Part shown: piece by piece, positions 1-4,222 of the stretch
Numbering within the stretch: the stretch's first letter is position 1
Layout of the letters: every line of letters starts with the position of its first letter
Source: a bacterium
GTDB taxonomy: Bacteria; Actinomycetota; Thermoleophilia; Solirubrobacterales; 70-9
Reading direction: 5' to 3'
Length of the DNA stretch: 6,455 bases
Assembly (NCBI GenBank): GCA_002919115.1
Contig: PKER01000108.1
Span: forward strand, 1 to 6,455
The notes under the pieces: generated by a model
The model's input: only the letters and a program-made list of their open reading frames with translations
Told to the model about the DNA's origin: nothing
Database searches by the model: none
Translations under genes and position numbers: made by a program

Positions 1-179
1 CTTCGTTCGTGCCTACGGGCGGCATCGGCCCGGCCGAGGTCAGCGCGTTCCTCGAGGCAGGCGCGGCCGCGGTCGGCGCCGGCGGCGAGCTGTGCCCGTC
101 GAGCGCGATCGCCGCAGGCGACTTCGGGCTCATCACCGAGCGTGCCCGCGCGTTCGTCACGGCGATCCCCGCCGGTTGA
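1..179 (+). CDS. eda: KDPG aldolase (2-keto-3-deoxy-6-phosphogluconate aldolase), C-terminal end only
   Basis: This is the 3' end of a gene that begins left of the window; codons are in phase from base 3 and stop at TGA 177-179, leaving 58 residues. The visible part has the KDPG/KHG aldolase signature VPTGGIGP (the phosphate-binding PTGG loop), then a helix and AGAAAVGAGGEL, matching the family's last beta strand, and the final helix with ITERARAFV. The enzyme cleaves 2-keto-3-deoxy-6-phosphogluconate to pyruvate and glyceraldehyde-3-phosphate in the cytosolic Entner-Doudoroff and sugar-acid routes. The catalytic lysine lies upstream and cannot be seen. The next gene is on the opposite strand, so the two transcription units converge; I see no T-rich terminator after the stop. 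The family assignment is fairly secure, but the exact 2-keto acid substrate cannot be judged from the tail. Confidence 0.85.
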   Translation, partial: SFVPTGGIGPAEVSAFLEAGAAAVGAGGELCPSSAIAAGDFGLITERARAFVTAIPAG

Positions 180-238
180 CCGTTAGCTGAGCTACGGGCC
201 GCCCTGCGTGCCCGCGACGAGCGCGGCGCTGTCCACGA

Positions 239-349
239 TCACCCTGGGGCGATCCGCACGACGCGCACCCGCACGCGCTCCTGGCCCGTGGGCCCGCTCG
301 CGCGCACGCGCAGCTTGGCGCGGATCTTGCCCCGGTATTGCGCCGGCAG
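239..349 (-). pseudogene. In-frame coding-like remnant just downstream of the yqgE stop
   Basis: Past the yqgE stop codon (350-352) the same minus-strand frame stays open for 36 codons to a TGA at 239-241. The peptide begins LPAQYRGKIRAKLRVRASG and continues with a Val/Arg alternating strand, VRVRVVRIAPG. Nearly every third base is G or C, as in the real genes here. It resembles the last beta strands of the Ig-like domains found in secreted proteins of this kind of organism, such as the one at 2937-3878. YqgE proteins normally end where this one does, so the piece is not needed to complete YqgE. It may be the decayed end of a lost gene, a readthrough extension, or chance openness in GC-rich DNA. 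Confidence 0.3.
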
Positions 350-895
350 CTAATTGAGCGAGGGATCCTCCGGCATGCGCGCGACGAGCGCGTAGCTGCC
401 GCCCTTGCGCTCGAGCACGTCACTCCAAAGCGACTCCGGGTCGTCCGGGAACAGCTCCGTGGGCAGCGGCGGCTCGACGATCCACGACTCGAGCTCCATC
501 TCGGCCTCGAGCTGGCCCGCCGCCCAGCCGGAATACCCCGCGTAAAGGCGGCCGCGGCGGACCTTGCCGAGGAGCTCATCCAAGTCGGTTTCGGCCGAAG
601 CCAGGCCGACGTCCGCGACGACGATCCAGGCGGCAGCGCTCGGGTCGCTGAACTCCGCGAGCAGGACGATCGCCTCGGGCTGGACGGGTCCGCCTACGAA
701 CAGCGGGTCGTCGCCGGTCAGCTCGGCTAGCGCGGGCACGACCTCGCTCGCCTGCATGTCCGACGGCCGGTTGAGCACGATCCCCATCGCGCCGTCCTCG
801 TTGTGCTCGGTGATGAGCACGACGGTGCGCGCGAAGTTCGGGTCGGCGAGCGTCGGCGAGGCGATCAGCAGCTTGCCGCGGAGGGAATCGTCCAC
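350..895 (-). CDS. yqgE: YqgE/AlgH family protein (UPF0301, DUF179)
   Basis: A 181-residue protein of the widespread YqgE/AlgH family; the fold is known but the biochemical role is not settled, and AlgH was first named as an alginate regulator in Pseudomonas. The hallmarks are present in order: GKLLIASPTLADPNF at residues 7-21, a TVVLITEH strand, GAMGIVLNRPS at 36-46, FVGGPVQPE at 66-74, and LYAGYSGWAAGQLEAE near 117-132, followed by ESWIV. Length is normal for the family (about 180-190). I chose the GTG at 893-895 because it lies just before the first conserved strand. The frame stays open far upstream (to 1666), but that part is antisense to the thioredoxin gene. There is no Shine-Dalgarno; a CATAAT box at 903-908 (minus) lies 7 nt before the GTG, so the mRNA may be leaderless. 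The gene diverges from the thioredoxin gene. Confidence 0.93.
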   Translation of the reverse strand: MDDSLRGKLLIASPTLADPNFARTVVLITEHNEDGAMGIVLNRPSDMQASEVVPALAELTGDDPLFVGGPVQPEAIVLLAEFSDPSAAAWIVVADVGLASAETDLDELLGKVRRGRLYAGYSGWAAGQLEAEMELESWIVEPPLPTELFPDDPESLWSDVLERKGGSYALVARMPEDPSLN

Positions 896-940
896 GCGGC
901 CAATTATGGCCAGCAGGCCCCTTTGGCTAACCTCGCTTGT
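896..940. promoter_or_regulatory. Divergent promoter region between yqgE and the thioredoxin-TPR gene
   Basis: Only 45 bp separate the two divergent GTG starts, so both promoters must lie here or inside the genes. For the minus strand, CATAAT (903-908) matches five of six bases of the -10 consensus and ends 7 nt before the yqgE GTG. For the plus strand, TAACCT (928-933) fits the actinobacterial TANNNT -10 pattern and ends 7 nt before the GTG at 941. Neither start has a Shine-Dalgarno sequence. Both spacings would place the transcript start on or next to the start codon, as in leaderless mRNAs. The -35 boxes are not convincing. Confidence 0.5.
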
Positions 941-1696
941 GTGATCTTCGACGTCGCCGAGGCCGATTTCGAGGAGCGGGTCGTCAACCGCTCCCGCGAG
1001 GTACCGGTCGTCGTGGACTTCTGGGCCGAGTGGTGCGGTCCCTGCCGGCAGCTGGGCCCGGCCCTCGAGGAGGCCGTCCGCAAGCGCGGCGGCGCGATCG
1101 AGCTGGCCAAAGTCGACGTCGACTCGAACCAGATGCTCGCCGCGGCATTCGGCGTGCGCGGCATCCCAGCAGTCAAGGTCTTCAAGGACGGCCGGATCGC
1201 GGACGAGTTCGTGGGCGCGATCCCGCCCGCCGAGATCGAGCGCTTCCTCGACCGCTTCGTGCCCTCCGAGGCCGACAAGCTCGCCGAGGCCGGCGACGAG
1301 GAGTCGCTCCGCGCCGCGCTCGAGCGCGACCCCCGGCACGCGGGTGCGGCCGTCGCGCTCGGCCGGCTGCTGGTGCGGCGCGGCGACGCGGACGAGGCCC
1401 GCGAGGTGCTCACCCCCCACGCCGAGTCCGACTTCGTCGCCTCCGGCCTGCTCGCCCGGCTCGATCTCGCGGAGGATCTCGACGCGGGCGAGAGGATCCG
1501 CGCGGCCTTCGAGCGCTGGGACGCCGACGACCCCGGCGGCGCCCTGGAGTCCCTGCAGGAGGCGATCGCCGCGGAGGGCGACGCGGAGCGCCGCGACCGG
1601 ATCCGCCGCGTGATGATCGCGATCTTCACCGAGCTCGGGCCCGAGCACCCGCTCGCCCGCGAGCACAGGCGACGCTTGGCAGCCGCGCTCAACTAA
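941..1696 (+). CDS. cnoX: Thioredoxin-TPR protein, CnoX/YbbN-like (co-chaperone/oxidoreductase)
   Basis: A 251-residue cytosolic protein with an N-terminal thioredoxin domain (about residues 5-106) and a C-terminal helical tetratricopeptide-like part (about 107-251). The thioredoxin active site is WCGPC at 31-35, in the context VVVDFWAEWCGPCRQL; the cis-proline is P76 in GVRGIPAVKVF. The C-terminal half shows the TPR pattern of CnoX/YbbN, including paired helices around ALGRLLVRRGDADEAREVL and the closing helix RIRRVMIAIFTELG. CnoX proteins hold unfolding clients and protect their cysteines during oxidative stress, working with GroEL and DnaK. E. coli CnoX lacks a full CxxC, whereas here both cysteines are present, so disulfide reductase activity is likely. 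GTG 941 gives a domain start matching thioredoxins; TTG 923 is an in-frame alternative, and the open frame upstream overlaps yqgE. ccdA follows after 12 nt, implying co-transcription. Confidence 0.9.
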   Translation: MIFDVAEADFEERVVNRSREVPVVVDFWAEWCGPCRQLGPALEEAVRKRGGAIELAKVDVDSNQMLAAAFGVRGIPAVKVFKDGRIADEFVGAIPPAEIERFLDRFVPSEADKLAEAGDEESLRAALERDPRHAGAAVALGRLLVRRGDADEAREVLTPHAESDFVASGLLARLDLAEDLDAGERIRAAFERWDADDPGGALESLQEAIAAEGDAERRDRIRRVMIAIFTELGPEHPLAREHRRRLAAALN

Positions 1697-1708
1697 GCCG
1701 AGGCAGCG

Positions 1709-2437
1709 ATGGATCCGATCTCTGGGGCTGACGTCCCGGTCGCCTTCCTAGCGGGCCTCGTCTCGTTCGTCTCTCCCTGCGTGCTGCCGCTCGTGCCCGG
1801 CTACCTCTCGGCCGTGAGCGGCGTGAGCATCGCCGAGATCGACGAGGCCCACTGGACCCGCGTGCTCGGCCCCAGCCTGCTCTTCATCGCCTCGTTCTCG
1901 ACGATCTTCATCCTGCTCGGCCTGACCGCGACCGCGCTGGGGCAGGCCCTGCGCGACCACCAGGATCTGCTCACCGATGTCGGCGCCGTGCTGCTGATCC
2001 TGATGGGCGCCTTCTTCATCGCGACGATGTTCGTCGACCGGCTGAACCGCGAGTGGCGGCCCGACGCGCTCGTCGCGCGCGCCGGCAAGGGCGGGCCGAT
2101 CGTCGCCGGCGCCGCGTTCTCGATCGCGTGGACGCCCTGCGTGGGGCCAGCGCTCGGCGGCGTGCTCACGCTCGCGGGCATCCAGGGCGAGGTGCTCTAC
2201 GGGGCGTTCCTGCTCGCCGTGTACTCGCTGGGGCTCGCGGTCCCGTTCCTGCTGACCGCGCTCGCGTTCTCGCGCGCGACGGCGGCGTTCGCCGTCATCA
2301 AGCGCCACTACCGCCTGATCATCGCCTTCGGCGGCGGCATCCTGATCGCGATGGGCGTGCTGATCCTGAGCGGCGGCTTCACCGAGCTCAACATCTGGGC
2401 GCAGCGGGTCACGCGGGATCTGGGCCTCAACCTCTAG
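1709..2437 (+). CDS. ccdA: CcdA-type cytochrome c biogenesis / thiol-disulfide transmembrane protein
   Basis: A 242-residue inner-membrane protein of the CcdA/DsbD-beta family, which carries electrons from cytosolic thioredoxin across the membrane to extracytoplasmic thiol proteins such as apocytochrome c reductants. The two redox cysteines lie in the expected motifs: C24 in FVSPCVLPLVPGYLS and C144 in IAWTPCVGPALGG. About six hydrophobic segments can be drawn, near residues 10-35, 53-75, 90-110, 130-158, 162-188 and 203-222; length is typical. The ATG at 1709 is preceded by GAGG at 1700-1703, a good ribosome site 5 nt away. It follows the thioredoxin-TPR gene with 12 nt between, so the two are probably one operon and the thioredoxin could be its electron donor. 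The usual companions of system II cytochrome maturation (ResA, CcsA, CcsB) are not next to it, so its final target cannot be read from this window. Confidence 0.93.
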   Translation: MDPISGADVPVAFLAGLVSFVSPCVLPLVPGYLSAVSGVSIAEIDEAHWTRVLGPSLLFIASFSTIFILLGLTATALGQALRDHQDLLTDVGAVLLILMGAFFIATMFVDRLNREWRPDALVARAGKGGPIVAGAAFSIAWTPCVGPALGGVLTLAGIQGEVLYGAFLLAVYSLGLAVPFLLTALAFSRATAAFAVIKRHYRLIIAFGGGILIAMGVLILSGGFTELNIWAQRVTRDLGLNL

Positions 2438-2456
2438 GCCCGCCGGCGGCCGGTGT

Positions 2457-2509
2457 CCGCGTCCCGGTACGCGGGGGCGCGCACCGTTGCGCCGGGCGGG
2501 CGACCCGCC
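2457..2509. terminator. Cluster of three short GC hairpins between convergent genes
   Basis: Downstream of the ccdA stop there are three consecutive perfect small inverted repeats: 2457-2462 with 2469-2474 (CCGCGT/ACGCGG, 6-nt loop), 2476-2480 with 2489-2493 (GGCGC/GCGCC, 8-nt loop), and 2495-2500 with 2504-2509 (GGCGGG/CCCGCC, 3-nt loop). None has a T tract on either strand. Their position between convergent genes suggests a tandem, possibly bidirectional, terminator of the U-less kind proposed for actinobacteria. In DNA this GC-rich such stems also arise easily by chance. Confidence 0.4.
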
Positions 2510-2545
2510 AAGTGCGGCTAGCGCGCCAAAGGCGTAGCGCGTCGC

Positions 2546-2842
2546 CTAGACCGGGAAGCTGCGGCTCGGGTCGGGCGGCGCGCCGACCTCGATGGGCTGC
2601 CCCACGGCCTCGACCTCCTCGATGTCCAGGCCGTCGCCGTCGTTCGCGCAGACGATGCGGAAGCGGCCGGTCGAGATGCCGGGGTCGCCGACGATCGGGA
2701 TCCCGCGGATCTCGTCCCACCCGAGGCGCTCGACCTCGAACGGGTTCATGCGGATCTCGGTCGGCGGGAACGGGCACGTCTGGTTGTGCTTGTCGATGGC
2801 CTTCGAGATCGCTTCGAGGTTCTTGGCGTCGGAGCGCGACAT
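2546..2842 (-). CDS. Small acidic protein of unknown function (98 aa)
   Basis: I do not recognise a family. The 98-residue product has no signal peptide or membrane segment, so it is probably cytosolic. It has a charged N-terminal helix (SRSDAKNLEAISKAIDKHN), then a compact core with TEIRMNPFEVERLGWDEIRG, a Gly/Pro turn and a strand GRFRIVCAND leading into an acidic LDIEEVEAV stretch. The last 15 residues are Pro-rich and probably disordered. Two cysteines (C23 and C65) are spaced too far apart to form a classical metal knuckle. I chose the ATG at 2840-2842 because AGGGTGAG lies immediately upstream; an in-frame GTG at 2897-2899 would place the N-terminus inside a terminator-like hairpin and adds a basic tail unlike the rest. 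A weak -10-like AATAAT lies 10 nt before the ATG. It could have its own promoter or receive readthrough from the RlpA-like gene. Confidence 0.75.
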   Translation of the reverse strand: MSRSDAKNLEAISKAIDKHNQTCPFPPTEIRMNPFEVERLGWDEIRGIPIVGDPGISTGRFRIVCANDGDGLDIEEVEAVGQPIEVGAPPDPSRSFPV

Positions 2843-2876
2843 CTCACCCTGATTATTGCGGGTCGGCAAAACGCGA

Positions 2877-2916
2877 CGGGCCACGCGCGCAGCTTGCACG
2901 CCGCGCGCGTGGCCCG
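2877..2916 (-). terminator. Perfect 14-bp hairpin terminating the RlpA-like gene
   Basis: Bases 2877-2890 (CGGGCCACGCGCGC) are the exact reverse complement of 2903-2916, with a 12-nt loop. The stem lies 20 nt past the stop of the minus-strand RlpA-like gene. On that strand it is followed after a few bases by TTTT (in GTCGCGTTTTGCC), giving a strong stem with a short, slightly distant U run. It also sits 34 nt upstream of the next minus-strand start codon, so it could work as a partial terminator that sets readthrough into the small gene. A perfect 14-bp stem at this position is unlikely to be chance. Confidence 0.75.
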
Positions 2917-2936
2917 CCGGCTTCGCGGAGGAGGTT

Positions 2937-3878
2937 CTAGCGCGAGCTGTAGACCGTGCCGGTCGAGCCGAACCCGATGCGGCGCTTGGTCGCCTCGGTC
3001 AGGTCGAACTCGCGGTGGCCCGCGTACGGGCCGCGGTCGATCACGCGCACGCGCACGACGCGGCCGCCGTACATCAGCTTGAGCTTCGTCCCGCACGGCA
3101 TGGTCTTGTGCGCGACGCCGAGCATCCCCGGCGTGAGCGTCTGGCCGCAAGCCGTCCGGTTGCCGTAGAAGCCCGGCCCGTAATAGGACGCGGCGGCCGG
3201 CCGGAAGCCGGTCACCTTGCCAGCGCGGTCCTTGCTGCCGGCCGCGCGCCGGTCGCCCTTGGCCTCGACGCGGACCTTCTTGGTGCCGGGCGCGTTCACG
3301 CGGAACGCCCGCGAGAACCTGCCCTTGGCGTTCGTGCGCGTCGTGTAGCGCTTACCGCCCACGCGGACCACGATCTTGCGGCCGCGGGTGGCGGGCAGCA
3401 CGCGCCCCTTCACGCGGGCCTTGGCGCCCCGGACGACGTTCGCCCGCGCCAGGCGCGCCTTGGTCTTCGACTTGACGCGGATCCGCTGCGTGCCGGTCTC
3501 GAGGTCGATGCCGCCCGGGGCGAGCTGCCCCTCCCCCACCCGCAGGTCCTGCGGGTTGGCGACCTCGGCCCGCCAGTGGCCGGTCGACCGCGGCTTCACG
3601 CGGACGTTGTAGCCGCCGCGCGGGCCGGTCTTGGTGGTGCGAACCGTGCGGAACGCGTCCGCGCCCGCCCGCTTGAACCGGATCTCGATCGCGGTGTTCG
3701 GCGCGTCCGGGAACTTGCCGCGCAGCGTCACGCGCTTACCGAACCCCACCTGCTGCTTGCCAGCGTCCATGTGCGCCGCTCGCTCGGTCCCTCCGAACGA
3801 CGGCGCGGACACGGCCAGCGCAGCGGCCGGCACCAGCGTGAGCATCGCGAGGACGCGCCCCACACGAATTCGTCGCAT
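2937..3878 (-). CDS. Secreted protein with two Ig-like segments and a C-terminal RlpA-like double-psi beta-barrel domain
   Basis: A 313-residue, strongly basic exported protein. Residues 1-25 form a signal peptide (RRIRVGR, hydrophobic core, likely cut after VSA). Residues about 40-105 and 145-208 are two Ig-like/beta-sandwich segments rich in alternating Val/Arg and Thr. Residues 229-313 form a double-psi beta-barrel domain like RlpA and expansin-type proteins: ASYYGPGFYGNRTACGQ, GVAHKTMPCGTKL, VRVRVIDRGPYAGHREFDLT. H257 and D281 fit the conserved His and Asp; C244 and C262 could form a disulfide. Q246 occupies the position that I recall as acidic in proteobacterial RlpA, so lytic transglycosylase activity is uncertain. 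A role at the peptidoglycan is inferred from the domain. The ATG at 3876-3878 has AAGGA and GGAC upstream (3886-3895). Expression appears governed by the c-di-AMP riboswitch and the CRP-like site just upstream. Confidence 0.88.
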   Translation of the reverse strand: MRRIRVGRVLAMLTLVPAAALAVSAPSFGGTERAAHMDAGKQQVGFGKRVTLRGKFPDAPNTAIEIRFKRAGADAFRTVRTTKTGPRGGYNVRVKPRSTGHWRAEVANPQDLRVGEGQLAPGGIDLETGTQRIRVKSKTKARLARANVVRGAKARVKGRVLPATRGRKIVVRVGGKRYTTRTNAKGRFSRAFRVNAPGTKKVRVEAKGDRRAAGSKDRAGKVTGFRPAAASYYGPGFYGNRTACGQTLTPGMLGVAHKTMPCGTKLKLMYGGRVVRVRVIDRGPYAGHREFDLTEATKRRIGFGSTGTVYSSR

Positions 3879-3898
3879 TTGAATTGTCCGTCCTTTTC

Positions 3899-4072
3899 GT
3901 CGTCGCCTGCGGGGTTAGCTGTCGGGCTCGCGGACTCAGGCCTCCTGCCTCTCGACCGCTACAGGCGGATCACCGCCCGATTCGCCCCGTGCGGCACGCT
4001 GGCCGCGATCGGTTCCCCCGCTTGCGCCCGCCGTCCGGGCGCAACTCGGCTGTGGGTTTCCTGCTTTTGCGC
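3899..4072 (-). promoter_or_regulatory. c-di-AMP riboswitch (ydaO/yuaA class) in the leader of the RlpA-like gene
   Basis: Read on the minus strand, the leader holds the conserved blocks of the ydaO/yuaA RNA in the right order: GGGGGAACC (4011-4019), GGGGCGAATC (3979-3988), GGTCGAGAGGC (3947-3957), and the 3' block CGAGCCCGACAGCTAACC (3913-3930), followed by CCGCAGGCG. These purine-rich joining segments and the GACAGCTAACC motif are diagnostic of the class, which binds two c-di-AMP molecules and usually lowers expression. In actinobacteria it commonly precedes cell-wall remodelling genes, which fits the RlpA-like product. Its 3' end lies about 20 nt from the ATG, and the ribosome site (3886-3895) follows directly, so control of translation or Rho-dependent termination is more likely than a separate intrinsic terminator; I see no U-tailed hairpin in between. 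The 5' boundary is approximate and the closing P1 stem is not obvious. Confidence 0.92.
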
Positions 4073-4078
4073 CGTCTG

Positions 4079-4120
4079 AGTTAAGCGGCTGTAAGCAGAT
4101 TGTGTGTGATTGCTGTCACA
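4079..4120 (-). promoter_or_regulatory. CRP-type operator and candidate promoter for the riboswitch leader
   Basis: Bases 4105-4120 read TGTGATTGCTGTCACA, a perfect match to the CRP/FNR-family palindrome TGTGA-N6-TCACA that cAMP-responsive CRP and GlxR regulators of actinobacteria recognise. It lies in an AT-rich island (4081-4160, 36 G/C of 80 bases) between the terminator of the upstream gene and the riboswitch. On the minus strand a weak -10-like TTAACT occupies 4079-4084. That would put transcription start near 4072 and the centre of the palindrome about 41 bases upstream, the geometry of a class II CRP-activated promoter, where no good -35 is needed. The palindrome is plain in the sequence; the -10, the start point and the activating sense are inference. 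Confidence 0.7.
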
Positions 4121-4169
4121 GTCTTAATAACCAGCTAAGAGACAGACAAACGTGCTGCGACAACAAGAA

Positions 4170-4199
4170 AAACGGGGCGCCCTTGAGGGCGCCCCGTTT
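4170..4199 (-). terminator. Intrinsic terminator of the TSP3/RTX gene
   Basis: A 10-bp perfect GC stem (4173-4182 with 4187-4196, CGGGGCGCCC/GGGCGCCCCG) is closed by a TTGA tetraloop and extended by three A-T pairs. On the minus strand it is followed by TTTTTCTTGTT. It starts 23 nt after the stop codon of the large minus-strand gene, a textbook Rho-independent terminator. The plus strand has only TTTC after the stem, so it works mainly in the minus direction. It also insulates the downstream CRP-site/riboswitch promoter from readthrough. Confidence 0.92.
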
Positions 4200-4222
4200 C
4201 GCGTTCGGATGTCCTGGCGCGC

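Noticed and set aside
150..215. tRNA-like 5' end on the minus strand (GGCCCGTAGCTCAGCTAACG)
   Set aside because: The D-arm cannot close, no anticodon or T arm follows, and the stretch overlaps the end of eda.
803..940. Upstream start for the thioredoxin-TPR protein at 803
   Set aside because: The extra 46 residues overlap the antisense yqgE gene and have no thioredoxin-family counterpart; GTG 941 places the active-site cysteines at the usual positions 32 and 35.
2856..4079. A 407-codon open frame on the plus strand
   Set aside because: It runs antisense through the RlpA-like gene and the riboswitch, both well supported on the minus strand; its Arg/Ala/His-rich product resembles no known protein.
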